Shown here: piece after piece, positions 25,566 through 35,012 of the stretch | Layout: each line of letters begins with the position of its first letter | How positions within the stretch are numbered: position 1 is the stretch's first letter | Assembly: GCF_003352915.1 (NCBI RefSeq) | Contig: NZ_CP022314.1 | Span: 3,612,577 to 3,676,576, forward strand | Direction of reading: 5' to 3' | Origin: Arthrobacter sp. PM3 | GTDB taxonomy: Bacteria; Actinomycetota; Actinomycetes; Actinomycetales; Micrococcaceae | Length of the DNA stretch: 64,000 nt | The notes under the pieces: model-generated | Seen by the model: only the letters and a program-made list of their open reading frames with translations | The model's database searches: none | Told to the model about the DNA's origin: nothing | Translations under genes and position numbers: made by a program

Positions 25566-25620
25566 GTGTAAGCCCAGGGACATGCCCCAGGGAGCCCTGG
25601 CCACGTTCACCCCCTCCACT

Positions 25621-25852
25621 GGACATGCTCATTCTTGGAGCCCGGCCCTTCGGGACATGCTCCGTGGCCGTTGAGATCGCGGCGCATGCTCATTTTTGGT
25701 GGCCGCCTCCAGGGGACATGCCCCGTGGCTGTCAGCATCGCGGCGCATGCTCATTTCTGGTGCCCGCCTCCAGGGGACATGCCCCGTGGCTCTCAGCACC
25801 GCGGCGCATGCTCATTTCTGGAGCCCAGCTCTTGGGGACATGCTCATTCCTG
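25621..25852 (+). repeat. 61-bp tandem repeat array with alternating CATGC motifs
   Basis: GGACATGC starts at 25653, 25714, 25775 and 25836, exactly 61 bases apart. Between them GCGCATGCTCATT occurs at 25683, 25744 and 25805, also 61 apart, so CATGC recurs every 32 and 29 bases alternately. The units share long stretches such as GCCTCCAGGGGACATGCCCC. The first unit starts with GGACATGCTCATT at 25621 and the last is cut short, going straight into CATGCTCATTCCTGG at 25839. There are no unique spacers as in CRISPR. The 61-bp step is not a multiple of three, so the block is not protein coding. Confidence 0.9.
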
Positions 25853-26302
25853 GACCGGCCCTGTGAGCATACGGGCAATATGTCCTTTCCTGGCTTCCCG
25901 CGGGGGACATGCCCACTGCTCCGGACCGCTGCTTGGGAGCATGCTCATTCTTGGAGACCAGCCCCTGTTGCGCCGCGGTGTCGCGCTGTTGAACGGCCCG
26001 ATGGATCGGCCATGGGAAACCGCACGGCCAGTTATCGGGATCTGGCCGGACACATCCGGGAATTGGCGCATTAGGAACCGAGGAATCGCGCCGCACGGGG
26101 CTTGAACTCGCCAGCAGCGGAGGGCATGTCCATTGTTTGGCTCGAGGGACGAGCATGGTGGCGCTATGTCCATCGCTAGGGGCCCAGGTGGGGCATGTCC
26201 CGCGGCGGAGTCCTGCCTGCCAGCACCGGACCTCCGAACTGCCACCACTAGTCCATGCCACCACTGAAGCCCCGCCGACCCGCTACCCGCGAAGCGCGGA
26301 CG
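25853..26302. other. Non-coding stretch with scattered copies of the same CATG motif, both orientations
   Basis: Further motif copies occur at 25905 (GGACATGC) and about 25937 (GCATGCTCATTCTTGGAG). Inverted copies occur at 26122 (GGGCATGTCC), 26164 (CTATGTCC) and 26191 (GGGCATGTCC). One more lies upstream at 25577. The two open frames of about 150 codons here (25625-26105) have no recognisable domain. I see no RNA gene or mobile element. Confidence 0.6.
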
Positions 26303-27004
26303 TCAGCCCATCGGGACGTCGATCCACTCCGTCTCCTCCGGCATCAGGCGCGCGTTGCCGGCGGACAAGGCGGCCACGTGCTCCGCGGCGGCGGCCAGTG
26401 AATCCGGGTCGTCGGGCAGGGCAATCCGCAGGACCGTCTCCTGTGCCTCGTACCGGGTGTCGGCCATGACGTAGCCTGCAGCGCGGAGGTCGTTCTCGAG
26501 CCGTCCGGCGGCGGCATGGCCTACGGGAACCGAGCAGATGCGAAGGCGTCGGCGCCGCACGAGGGGCGCGAGCGCCAGCGCTGAGGACACCGATTCCGAG
26601 TAGGCGCGCACCAGTCCGCCGGCACCCAGGAGAACGCCCCCGAAATAGCGCACCACGACCGCGGCGACGTCACTGAGGTCGGCGACGCCGGGCACGGTCT
26701 CACGCTTCAGGAGCGCCTCGAGCATGGGGATGCCCGCGGTGCCGGACGGCTCGCCGTCGTCGTTGGAGCGCTGCACGTCCTGGTCGGGGCCGAGGACGAA
26801 GGCGAAACAGTGATGCCGGGCGTCGTGGAATTCCCTGCGCAGGCCGGCCAGGACAGACCGGGCTGCGTCCTCGTCGGGTGTGCGGGCCAGGACGGTGATG
26901 AACCGGGACCGTTTGACCTCGATTTCGTGGCGGAACGGGGACCCCGCGGCCAGGGTGGTGTAAACGGATCTCCTGCTCCCGGGGTAATCCGCCTCATCTG
27001 CCAC
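26303..27004 (-). CDS. YigZ/IMPACT-family protein
   Basis: 233 aa, GTG start at 27004. The IMPACT N-terminal domain shows KRSRFITVLARTPDEDAAR, HHCFAFVLG, NDDGEPSGTAGIPML and YFGGVLLGAGGLVRAYS, the hallmark strings of the family; a smaller C-terminal domain follows. Bacterial members (YigZ/YvyE) are of uncertain function; eukaryotic IMPACT regulates Gcn2. It is divergent from coaE with 22 bases between the starts. Confidence 0.93.
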   Translation of the reverse strand: MADEADYPGSRRSVYTTLAAGSPFRHEIEVKRSRFITVLARTPDEDAARSVLAGLRREFHDARHHCFAFVLGPDQDVQRSNDDGEPSGTAGIPMLEALLKRETVPGVADLSDVAAVVVRYFGGVLLGAGGLVRAYSESVSSALALAPLVRRRRLRICSVPVGHAAAGRLENDLRAAGYVMADTRYEAQETVLRIALPDDPDSLAAAAEHVAALSAGNARLMPEETEWIDVPMG

Positions 27005-27026
27005 CGGATCAGTTTAGTCTGGTGGG

Positions 27027-28337
27027 GTGTTGAAGATCGGGTTGACGGGCGGGATCGCCTCGGGGAAGTCCATGGTGGCTGCGCGCCTCCGCGAGCTCGG
27101 CGCGGTGCTGGTCGACGCTGACGCGCTGGCCAGGGAGGTCGTGGAACCCGGCACGCCCGGGCTGGCCAAGGTGGTCCAAGCGTTCAGTGCCGCAGTCCTG
27201 ACGCCGGAGGGCCGGCTGGACCGGGCCCGGCTGGGGTCACTGGTCTTCGGCAACCCGGAACGCCTGGCCGTGCTGAACGGCATTATCCACCCCTTGGTGC
27301 GGGAGCGCGCCGCCGCCCTGGTTGCCGCCGCCCCCGCGGGCGCGGTCGTGGTCCAGGACATCCCGCTGCTGGTGGAAACCGGGCAGGGGAAGAACTTCCA
27401 CCTGGTGGTGGTGGTGGACGCGCCGGACGACGTCCGGGTCCGGCGGATGGCCGAACACCGGGGGATGAGCGCTGGCGAGGCGCGCGCCCGGATGGGCGCC
27501 CAGGTGGCACGCGGGGACCGGCTCGCGGCTGCCGACGTCGTGCTCGACAACTCGGGCACCCCGGAAGACCTCCGCGCGGCCGTGGACGCGCTGTGGGAGG
27601 GCCGGCTGATGCCGTTTGCGCTCAACCTCAAGGAGCAGAGGGTTGCCCCGCGGACCGCCGGTCCGGTCCTCGCCCCGGCCGATCCCGGCTGGGCGGCCCA
27701 GGCGGCCCGGCTGATCGCACGGCTGCACGCCGCGGTCCCCGAGGACGTCCTCGCCATGGACCACATCGGCTCCACCGCGGTCCCGGGCCTGGACGCCAAG
27801 GACGTGATCGACCTCCAGTTGACCGTCCGCGACCTCGACACCGCGGACCGGATCGCGCCGCTGCTGGCCGAGGCCGGGTATCCGCGCTGGCCCGGCATCA
27901 TCGCCGACAACCCCAAACCCGCGCACCCGGATCCTGCCGACTGGGGCAAGCGGCTGCACGGGAGCGCCGATCCCGGCCGGCCGGTGAATCTGCACCTGCG
28001 CGCCGCCGGCTCGCCGGGGTGGCGGTACGCGCTGTGCTTCCGCGACTGGCTCCGCACCGATGCCCGGGCCCGGGCGGACTACGTGGCCGAGAAGAACCGC
28101 GCCGCAGGGCTGCACGAGACGGACAAATCCACCGCGGGCTACGCCGCGGACAAGGAAAGCTGGTTCACCGACTACGCCGCACCGCGGATGGAGGCGTGGG
28201 TGGCGCGCACCGGCTGGCGGCCGCCGTCGTACGCCGACGACGCCGGGTCCGCCGACGCCGGGACCGGCACCGCCGGCGGCGGTACAGGAGCCGGGACCGG
28301 CACGGGCGCCCCCGGCCCGGGTACAGCCCAAAGCTGA
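27027..28337 (+). CDS. coaE: Dephospho-CoA kinase fused to a GrpB-like nucleotidyltransferase domain
   Basis: 436 aa, GTG 27027 behind GGTGGGG. Residues 1-195 are CoaE, the last step of CoA synthesis: P-loop GLTGGIASGKSMVA, DADALAREVV, IPLLVETG and the lid RMGAQVARGDRLAAADVVLDN. Residues about 200-395 are a GrpB/UPF0157 domain (DHIGSTAVPGLDAKDVIDLQL, NLHLRAAGSPGWRYALCFRDWL). This fusion is known in actinobacteria, including mycobacteria. The last 30-40 residues are a Gly/Thr/Ala low-complexity tail. The GrpB part may aid folding or regulation of the kinase, but its activity is unknown. uvrB follows 40 bases later. Confidence 0.95.
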   Translation: MLKIGLTGGIASGKSMVAARLRELGAVLVDADALAREVVEPGTPGLAKVVQAFSAAVLTPEGRLDRARLGSLVFGNPERLAVLNGIIHPLVRERAAALVAAAPAGAVVVQDIPLLVETGQGKNFHLVVVVDAPDDVRVRRMAEHRGMSAGEARARMGAQVARGDRLAAADVVLDNSGTPEDLRAAVDALWEGRLMPFALNLKEQRVAPRTAGPVLAPADPGWAAQAARLIARLHAAVPEDVLAMDHIGSTAVPGLDAKDVIDLQLTVRDLDTADRIAPLLAEAGYPRWPGIIADNPKPAHPDPADWGKRLHGSADPGRPVNLHLRAAGSPGWRYALCFRDWLRTDARARADYVAEKNRAAGLHETDKSTAGYAADKESWFTDYAAPRMEAWVARTGWRPPSYADDAGSADAGTGTAGGGTGAGTGTGAPGPGTAQS

Positions 28338-28377
28338 ATGCGGTCTGGCTGTCGGAGGCCGGCGGTAGATTAGATAC

Positions 28378-30459
28378 ATGAGCCTTGCCCAGGAAATCAA
28401 CCGTGTCGTGGCCCCCTTCGAAGTCATCAGCGAATACCAGCCTGCCGGTGACCAGCCGGCGGCGATTGCGGAGCTCACCGAGCGGATCCGCAACGGCGAA
28501 AAGGATGTGGTGCTGCTGGGCGCCACGGGTACCGGCAAAAGCGCGACGACGGCGTGGCTCATTGAGCAGGTCCAGCGCCCCACGCTGGTGATGGTGCAGA
28601 ACAAGACCCTGGCCGCCCAGCTCGCCAACGAATTCCGCGAACTGCTCCCCAACAACGCGGTGGAGTACTTCGTCTCCTACTACGACTACTACCAGCCCGA
28701 GGCCTACGTGCCGCAGACGGACACCTTCATCGAGAAGGATTCCTCCGTCAATGAGGAAGTTGAGCGGCTGCGCCACTCGGCTACGAACGCCCTGCTGACC
28801 CGCCGCGACGTCGTGGTGGTCGCCACGGTGTCCTGCATCTACGGCCTCGGCACCCCGGAAGAATACATCGCCGGCATGGTGACGCTCCGCAAGGGCGCCG
28901 AAATGAACCGCGACGACCTGCTCCGGCGGTTCGTAGCGATGCAATACACCCGCAACGACATGGACTTCCACCGCGGCACGTTCCGGGTCCGCGGCGATAC
29001 CGTGGAAATCATCCCGATGTACGAGGAACTCGCCATCCGGATCGAATTCTTCGGCGACGAGATCGAGAACATTTACACCCTGCACCCGCTGACCGGCGAG
29101 GTCATCCGGGACGAGACGGAGATGTACGTCTTCCCGGCCTCGCACTATGTCGCCGGGCCCGAACGCATGAGCCGGGCCATCTCGCGGATCGAGGACGAGC
29201 TCGCCGAACGGCTCAAGGTCCTGGAGGGCCAGAACAAGCTCGTCGAGGCACAGCGGCTGCGGATGCGCACCACGTACGACCTCGAAATGATGCAGCAGAT
29301 GGGCTTCTGCAACGGGATCGAGAACTATTCCCGCCACATCGACGGGCGCGACGGCGGCACCGCGCCGCACTGCCTCCTCGACTACTTCCCGGACGACTTC
29401 CTGCTGGTCATCGACGAATCGCACGTCACCGTCCCGCAGATCGGTGCCATGTACGAGGGCGACATGTCCCGCAAGCGCACCCTCGTGGACCACGGTTTCC
29501 GGCTGCCCTCGGCCATGGACAACCGGCCGCTGAAATGGGACGAGTTCCTCGAACGGATCGGCCAGACCGTCTACCTCTCCGCCACGCCGGGCAAGTACGA
29601 GCTCGGCAAGTCCGACGGCTTCGTCCAGCAGATCATCCGCCCCACCGGCCTGGTGGACCCGGAGGTGATCGTCAAGCCGACCAAGGGCCAGATCGATGAC
29701 CTGCTGGGCGAGATCCGCACCCGGACCGCGAAGAACGAACGGGTCCTGGTCACCACGCTGACCAAGCGGATGGCCGAAGACCTCACCGACTATCTCCTGG
29801 GCCACGGCGTCAAGGTGGAGTACCTGCACTCCGACGTCGACACCCTGCGCCGCGTGGAACTGCTGCGGGAACTGCGGATGGGTGTCTTCGACGTCCTCGT
29901 GGGCATCAACCTGCTCCGTGAAGGCCTTGACCTGCCGGAAGTCTCGCTGGTGAGCATCCTGGACGCGGACAAGGAAGGCTTCCTGCGCTCCGCGACTTCC
30001 CTGATCCAGACCATTGGCCGCGCGGCGCGTAACGTCTCCGGCCAGGTTCACATGTATGCGGACCGGATCACTGACTCGATGGCCCAGGCGATCGATGAGA
30101 CGAACCGCCGGCGCGCCATCCAGGTTGCCTTCAACACCGAGCACGGGATCGACCCCCAGCCGCTGCGCAAGCGGATCGCGGACATCACGGACCAGCTGGC
30201 CAAGGAGGACGCGGACACCCGTGAGCTCCTCGCCGCGGCCGGCAAGAACCGCGGCAAGGGCAAGGGCGCCGCGGTCATCCGGGAAGACGGCCTCGCGGCC
30301 GCCCCGGCGGAGGATCTGGTGGGCCTGATCGAGCAGCTGACGGAGCAGATGCACGCCGCCGCCGCGGAACTGCAGTTTGAACTTGCGGCCCGGCTCCGCG
30401 ACGAAGTGGGCGAATTGAAGAAGGAACTGCGGCAGATGCAGTCCGCGGGCCACGCCTAG
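28378..30459 (+). CDS. uvrB: Excinuclease ABC subunit B
   Basis: 693 aa, ATG 28378. UvrB is the damage-verifying helicase-like subunit of nucleotide excision repair. Seen are Walker [16 protein letters not shown], the beta-hairpin region [32 protein letters not shown], helicase motifs [19 protein letters not shown] and [13 protein letters not shown], and a C-terminal UVR motif ([19 protein letters not shown]) that contacts UvrC. Length is normal. I see no LexA-type box upstream, in contrast to uvrA. Confidence 0.97.
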   Translation: MSLAQEINRVVAPFEVISEYQPAGDQPAAIAELTERIRNGEKDVVLLGATGTGKSATTAWLIEQVQRPTLVMVQNKTLAAQLANEFRELLPNNAVEYFVSYYDYYQPEAYVPQTDTFIEKDSSVNEEVERLRHSATNALLTRRDVVVVATVSCIYGLGTPEEYIAGMVTLRKGAEMNRDDLLRRFVAMQYTRNDMDFHRGTFRVRGDTVEIIPMYEELAIRIEFFGDEIENIYTLHPLTGEVIRDETEMYVFPASHYVAGPERMSRAISRIEDELAERLKVLEGQNKLVEAQRLRMRTTYDLEMMQQMGFCNGIENYSRHIDGRDGGTAPHCLLDYFPDDFLLVIDESHVTVPQIGAMYEGDMSRKRTLVDHGFRLPSAMDNRPLKWDEFLERIGQTVYLSATPGKYELGKSDGFVQQIIRPTGLVDPEVIVKPTKGQIDDLLGEIRTRTAKNERVLVTTLTKRMAEDLTDYLLGHGVKVEYLHSDVDTLRRVELLRELRMGVFDVLVGINLLREGLDLPEVSLVSILDADKEGFLRSATSLIQTIGRAARNVSGQVHMYADRITDSMAQAIDETNRRRAIQVAFNTEHGIDPQPLRKRIADITDQLAKEDADTRELLAAAGKNRGKGKGAAVIREDGLAAAPAEDLVGLIEQLTEQMHAAAAELQFELAARLRDEVGELKKELRQMQSAGHA

Positions 30460-30473
30460 GGTAAACTCGGACG

Positions 30474-30590
30474 GACGTAGGGGAGTATCCCAAGCGCTAC
30501 GATCGTCAACACGCACGGCATGGATGCCGTGCCGGGCGTAGCGGGTAGCCAGGCAGCAACTGCCGGCGGCCGGAGAGACTTACACCGCTG
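30474..30590 (+). ncRNA. yybP-ykoY-like (manganese) riboswitch upstream of terC
   Basis: The 5' part (TAGGGGAGTATCCCAAGCGCTAC, 30479-30500) and the 3' part (GGAGAGACTTACACC, ending about 30585) resemble the conserved ends of the yybP-ykoY RNA. Between them GCACGGCATGGATGCCGTGC folds into a perfect-stem hairpin, and CGCTAC near 30495 pairs with GTAGCG near 30538 to close a multi-branch core. It sits directly ahead of a TerC-family gene, the classic target of this Mn2+-sensing element. The boundaries are estimates. Confidence 0.7.
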
Positions 30591-30616
30591 TGCTGTACCC
30601 TACGAAAGGTTTCTCC

Positions 30617-31645
30617 GTGCCCGAACTTCCGCTGTGGTTCGAGATCGGCTCGTTTGTCGTCCTCGGCGTCATCCTGGCCATCGACCTGCTGATGGTCCTC
30701 AAACGCCCGCACGAGCCCTCCATGAAAGAAGCCGGACTGTGGGTCGCGTTCTACGTGGCCCTGGCCCTGGTTTTCGCCGGCGCAATGTTCGCTTTCACCG
30801 GCCCCGAATACGGCGGCCAGTTCATCGCCGGCTGGGTCACGGAATACAGTCTCAGCATTGACAACCTGTTCGTGTTCATCATCATCATGGCGCGCTTCTC
30901 GGTACCCCGTAAGTACCAGCAGGAAGTGCTCATGGTGGGCATCATCATCGCCCTGATCCTCCGCGGCATCTTCATCATGCTCGGCGCGATCGTGATCGAA
31001 CAGTTCAGCTGGGTCTTCTACATCTTCGGCGCGTTCCTGCTCTGGACCGCATGGAAGCAGGCCCAGGACGAGGGCGAAGACGAGGAAGACCGGGAAAACC
31101 CGCTCATCGCCCGGATCCGGCGGGTCCTGCCGATGTCCGAGAAGTTCGACGGCGGCAAGCTGCGCACCGTTGTGGATGGCAGGAAGGTGTTCACCCCCAT
31201 GCTGATCGTCTTCGTGACCATCGGCATGACGGACCTGCTCTTCGCGGTCGACTCCATCCCGGCCATCTTCGGCCTTACCCAGAGCGCCTTCATCGTCTTC
31301 ACCGCGAACATCTTCGCCCTCATGGGGCTCCGCCAGCTCTACTTCCTGCTGGGCGGCCTGATGAACCGGCTCATCTACCTCAAACACGCCCTGTCCGTCA
31401 TCCTGGCGTTCATCGGCGTCAAGCTGATCCTGCACGCGATGCACGTCAACGAGCTGCCCTTCATCAACGGCGGCCACCACATTGAGTGGGCCCCGGAAAT
31501 CCCCACCTTCGTCTCGCTCGCCGTGATCATCGGCACGATCGTCATCGCCGTCGTCGCAAGCCTCGCCAGTTCCAAGGCGTCCCAGTCCAAGCTGGACGCC
31601 AGGCTCGAAGAGGACGCCCGCAAGAGCCTGAGCGACGCCGAATAG
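30617..31645 (+). CDS. TerC-family integral membrane protein (Alx-like, probable manganese exporter)
   Basis: 342 aa from GTG 30617, with AAAGG 8 bases upstream; starting at 30590 would run into the riboswitch. Eight to nine membrane helices are seen, with the conserved acidic motifs YSLSIDNLFVFIIIM and MTDLLFAVDSIPAIFG and an acidic loop DEGEDEEDREN. Members (Alx, MeeF/MeeY) export Mn2+, in some cases for exoenzyme metalation. The riboswitch-like leader supports control by manganese. The C-terminus is hydrophilic and charged. Confidence 0.93.
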   Translation: MPELPLWFEIGSFVVLGVILAIDLLMVLKRPHEPSMKEAGLWVAFYVALALVFAGAMFAFTGPEYGGQFIAGWVTEYSLSIDNLFVFIIIMARFSVPRKYQQEVLMVGIIIALILRGIFIMLGAIVIEQFSWVFYIFGAFLLWTAWKQAQDEGEDEEDRENPLIARIRRVLPMSEKFDGGKLRTVVDGRKVFTPMLIVFVTIGMTDLLFAVDSIPAIFGLTQSAFIVFTANIFALMGLRQLYFLLGGLMNRLIYLKHALSVILAFIGVKLILHAMHVNELPFINGGHHIEWAPEIPTFVSLAVIIGTIVIAVVASLASSKASQSKLDARLEEDARKSLSDAE

Positions 31646-31676
31646 CCCAGCCCGCCGCACGCGTTATGCTCGGACC

Positions 31677-33029
31677 GTGAAGACCTTCTACGCGGCCGCA
31701 TCCTACGGTACGGCGTTTGACCTGCACCGGGTCCGGCGCCGTACCGTTGCCGTGCTCAGCGTTGCCCAGCTCCTGAGCAGCGTGGGCAGCGGGGCCAGCC
31801 TGTCGGTCGGGTCCCTGCTCGCCGTCCAGCTCTCCGGGTCCAACGCGTGGGCCGGTTCCGTGACCACGGCCGTGACGCTGGCCGCCGCCGTCGCAGCCCT
31901 TCCGCTGGCCGGGCTGGCCGGACGCCGGGGCCGCCGCACGGCGCTCGTGACCGGCCAGCTGGCAGCCATGGCCGGCTGCCTGCTGATCATCCTCTCGACG
32001 GTGTCCGGGGCCTTCCCGGTGCTGCTGCTGGGGGCGGCGCTGCTGGGCCTGGGGACCGCCGCCAACCTGCAGGCCAGGTTTGCCGCCGTCGACCTCGCCG
32101 ACGCCGAACACCGCGGGCGTTCCCTTGCGATCGTCGTGTGGGCTGTGACGATCGGCGCCGTTGCCGGGCCCAACCTGATCCGCCCGGGAGCGGCGGTCGG
32201 TGAGGCCCTCGGGCTCCCGGCGCTGGCCGGGCCGTTTGTGTTCTCCGCCGCCGGGCTGGCCCTGGCCGCCCTGCTGCTGCTGTTCGGCCTGCGGCCGGAT
32301 CCGCTCCTGCTGGCGGCGCGTCTGCGGACCGCCGGTGCGCCGCAGGCGGGGAACGTCCACGGCGTGCGGCGGCGCCACGGCCTCCGCGCCGGTCTCCGGG
32401 CGGTCGGGAAATCACCGCGCGCCCGCCTGGCGTTGTTCGCGATCGTCGCCGCGCACGGCTGCATGGTGGCGGTGATGTCGATGACGCCGCTCCATCTGCA
32501 GCTCCTCAGCGAAGGGCCGATGGCCGGGATGGAAGCCGGACATGTCCATGCCGCCAGCACCGACGTGCTGGTCCTCATCGGCTTCACGATTTCACTGCAC
32601 ATCGCCGGCATGTACGCGTTGTCGCCGGTCATGGGCTGGCTTACCGACAAAACCGGCCGCCTGCCCGTCATCATCCTCGGCCACGGGCTGATTCTGACCG
32701 CCGTCTGCGTCGCCGGCTTCGGGCAGCGGCAACCGGTCCTGGTCACGGTGGGCCTGGTGCTCCTCGGCCTGGGCTGGTCCGCGGCCACCATCGGAGCCTC
32801 CACGCTGCTTGCCGAAAGTGTCCCGGCAGACGACCGTGTCCTGGTGCAGGGCGTCTCGGACACCATGATGGGGGCCGCCGGGGCTCTGGGGGCAGGTTTC
32901 TCCGGCCTGGTCATGGCCGGGCTCGGCTATCAGGGCCTGAACCTGGCGGCGGCCGCCCTCGCGGCGTCCGTCCTGGCGGTCGCCGTTGCGGCCGCGGCAA
33001 CGAACCGGGCGGCAGCCGCCGCGGCATAG
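31677..33029 (+). CDS. MFS transporter, drug-efflux-like
   Basis: 450 aa, GTG 31677, 31 bases after terC and perhaps co-transcribed. Twelve predicted helices with the loop 2-3 motif GLAGRRGRRTALVTGQ and the loop 8-9 motif MGWLTDKTGRLPVIILGH. The centre contains a cytoplasmic loop with basic residues (RRRHGLRAGLRAVGKSPRAR) and a short Met/His-containing extracellular stretch (EGPMAGMEAGHVHAASTD). No substrate-specific signature is visible. It converges on the alpha/beta hydrolase gene with 7 bases between stops. Confidence 0.88.
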   Translation: MKTFYAAASYGTAFDLHRVRRRTVAVLSVAQLLSSVGSGASLSVGSLLAVQLSGSNAWAGSVTTAVTLAAAVAALPLAGLAGRRGRRTALVTGQLAAMAGCLLIILSTVSGAFPVLLLGAALLGLGTAANLQARFAAVDLADAEHRGRSLAIVVWAVTIGAVAGPNLIRPGAAVGEALGLPALAGPFVFSAAGLALAALLLLFGLRPDPLLLAARLRTAGAPQAGNVHGVRRRHGLRAGLRAVGKSPRARLALFAIVAAHGCMVAVMSMTPLHLQLLSEGPMAGMEAGHVHAASTDVLVLIGFTISLHIAGMYALSPVMGWLTDKTGRLPVIILGHGLILTAVCVAGFGQRQPVLVTVGLVLLGLGWSAATIGASTLLAESVPADDRVLVQGVSDTMMGAAGALGAGFSGLVMAGLGYQGLNLAAAALAASVLAVAVAAAATNRAAAAAA

Positions 33030-33036
33030 GCCCCGG

Positions 33037-34434
33037 TCAACGGCGGGCTGAGCGGGCCATTCCCAGCAGCCGGCCGAAGATGGCCTCACCGTCGTCCGCG
33101 ATGCCGTCGTGGTGGAACTCGTCGGACTCCCAGACCTGCAGGCCGCGCACGGCTGCGGCGGTTTCCAGGGAAAGGTCACGGTCCACGTAGATGTCGTCGG
33201 AGTACACGGCCGCGGCGGCCGGCACCGTGTTGAGCGCCAGCCGTTCCGGATCGTAGAGCGGCGCCCAGTCGTCTTTCTCCGCGAGCAGCCGGGCGACCTC
33301 CTGCAACGGGCGCAGCGCCGGGTCCTGCTCGAAGTACCAGGGGTAGACCATTTCGCCGGTCAGCAGCGGTTCCGCCGCGTCGGGGCGGAATTCGGGGAAG
33401 TCGTCCAGCACCCGCCACGCGGCCCACCGGGTGGGGCCGCCCTGCCCGTAAATGGACTCATGCATCAGCGCGTACAGGGGATTGGGGGCGCGGGACACGA
33501 TGCCCCGGACCTGCTCCAGGAAAGCGTCGGAGAGCCGGTCGCCGCCGGGCGTGGCCACGAAGGCGTCCTCCAGCAGGTGGTGCAGGGCGTCCACCCGCGT
33601 GTTGCCGCCCAGGAACTGGCCCACCATCTGGAACCGTTCCACGGTGAGGCGGCCGCCGTCGGGCAGGAATTCCTCCGTCTCGCGCAGGTGTCGGGCAATC
33701 CGGGTCACGGCGGCACGGTCCTCGGGGTACCACCCGAAGTACTCGGCGTTGCGGGCCGCGACCCGCCGGAACGTCGCCCGGTACACGCGGTCCGCGGAGC
33801 CGGCCAGCGGGGCGAGGCCGCCTGTGACGAGCGCGGCGCGGAGCCCTCCGGGTGCGAAGGACAGGTACGTGAGAGCGCAGAAGCCGCCGTAGCTCTGGCC
33901 GTAGATGGTCCATGGCCCGGAGCCCAGGGCGGCCCGGATGGCCTCGGCGTCGGCCACGATGGAGTCGGCGCGGAAATGCGTCAGGTAGCGGGTCTGCTCC
34001 TCCGCGCCACCGCGCCCGGGCAGTGTGTTGCGGTCGATCGGCGCGGACAGGCCGGTGCCGCGCTGGTCCAGCATGAGGATCCGGAAGTCCCGCGCGGCCG
34101 CCTTGCTCCACCCGCCCAGCGACGGAAGCCGGTTGCCGCGTCCGCCGGGGCCGCCCTGCAGGAACAGCAGCCAGGGGAGCCGTGCGGCGTCGTCCTCGCT
34201 GTGCTCCGTGGAGACGTACTCGCGGGCGAACACCGTGATGGTCTCGCCGCGGCGGCCGGCCTCGCTGAAATGGTCCAGCGGCAGCTGGAAGTAGTGCTCT
34301 GCGGTGCGCATGCCACGGTAGGTGTGCCGCGCCCGGACGTGGTGCCGGACGGTGCCACCGACACGGCCCTGGGCGCTGGACGCAGCCTCCAGGAGGGCGG
34401 CCGCCGTGGACCCGGTCGCGGGAAGGTCAGCCAC
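33037..34434 (-). CDS. Alpha/beta hydrolase, proline-iminopeptidase-like (S33 family)
   Basis: 465 aa from the GTG at 34434, which overlaps the 3' end of the GNAT gene by 8 bases; the longer upstream frame is a shadow of that gene. Motifs are LFLQGGPGGRGNRLPS (oxyanion hole), MLDQRGTGLS and the nucleophile elbow GQSYGGF with Ser; Asp and His would lie in the C-terminal part (EFHHDGI). The length, over 400 residues, resembles actinobacterial PIP-like aminopeptidases. It probably releases N-terminal proline or hydrophobic residues from peptides; the exact substrate is uncertain. Confidence 0.92.
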   Translation of the reverse strand: MADLPATGSTAAALLEAASSAQGRVGGTVRHHVRARHTYRGMRTAEHYFQLPLDHFSEAGRRGETITVFAREYVSTEHSEDDAARLPWLLFLQGGPGGRGNRLPSLGGWSKAAARDFRILMLDQRGTGLSAPIDRNTLPGRGGAEEQTRYLTHFRADSIVADAEAIRAALGSGPWTIYGQSYGGFCALTYLSFAPGGLRAALVTGGLAPLAGSADRVYRATFRRVAARNAEYFGWYPEDRAAVTRIARHLRETEEFLPDGGRLTVERFQMVGQFLGGNTRVDALHHLLEDAFVATPGGDRLSDAFLEQVRGIVSRAPNPLYALMHESIYGQGGPTRWAAWRVLDDFPEFRPDAAEPLLTGEMVYPWYFEQDPALRPLQEVARLLAEKDDWAPLYDPERLALNTVPAAAAVYSDDIYVDRDLSLETAAAVRGLQVWESDEFHHDGIADDGEAIFGRLLGMARSARR

Positions 34435-34939
34435 GGACGGCCTCCGCGTGGGAGCCGGTGCGGCCGCCGCCGAAGGCTTCCAGCGCGGTGCCGGTGAGGC
34501 GGAACGTGGACCATTCCTCCATCGGGGCGGCGCCGAGCTTCTTGTAGAAGTTGATCGAGGGCTCGTTCCAGTCCAGGACGCTCCACTCGACCCGGGCGTA
34601 GCCGCGTTCGACGGCGGTCGCGGCCAGGTGCTGCAACAGGGCTTTCCCGTGGCCCTCGCCCCGGGCCTCGGGCCTGACGTAGAGGTCCTCCAGGTAGATC
34701 CCGTGGACACCTTCCCACGTGGAGTAGTTCAGGAACCACAGGGCGAAGCCGCGGACCTCGCCGGCCGCGTTCTCCGCCATGGTGGCGAAGACCCGGGGAT
34801 TCTCGCCGAACAGGACTTCGGTGAGCATCTCCGGGGTGTTCCGGACCGCGTCCGGTTCCTTCTCGTAGAGGGCGAGGTCGTGGATCATCTGCAGGATGGC
34901 GGGGACATCAAAAGGCGCGGCGGGCCGGATTACACTCAT
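34427..34939 (-). CDS. GNAT acetyltransferase, diamine N-acetyltransferase-like
   Basis: 170 aa. GNAT motif A is clear (IYLEDLYVRPEARGEGHGKALL) and the C-terminal VLDWNEPSINFYKKLGA is typical of the spermidine/spermine or thialysine N-acetyltransferase branch. It may acetylate polyamines or related amines with acetyl-CoA. It is upstream of, and overlaps, the alpha/beta hydrolase gene, so the two form an operon. Confidence 0.9.
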   Translation of the reverse strand: MSVIRPAAPFDVPAILQMIHDLALYEKEPDAVRNTPEMLTEVLFGENPRVFATMAENAAGEVRGFALWFLNYSTWEGVHGIYLEDLYVRPEARGEGHGKALLQHLAATAVERGYARVEWSVLDWNEPSINFYKKLGAAPMEEWSTFRLTGTALEAFGGGRTGSHAEAVRG

Positions 34940-35012
34940 TGTTCGAGTTTACTCGGCGGCCACCGACCCGGAACCTGCCGGGCTCCGCCGACGGTGCCTC
35001 CCCGGCGGCCGG

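Noticed and set aside
25621..25852. Possible CRISPR array
   Set aside because: Repeats are directly adjacent 61-bp units without unique spacers and there are no cas genes.
25625..26105. Two overlapping open frames of about 150 codons in the repeat block
   Set aside because: They run through 61-bp repeats, which shift frame each unit, contain no domain and have no ribosome-binding site; they exist because the DNA is GC-rich.
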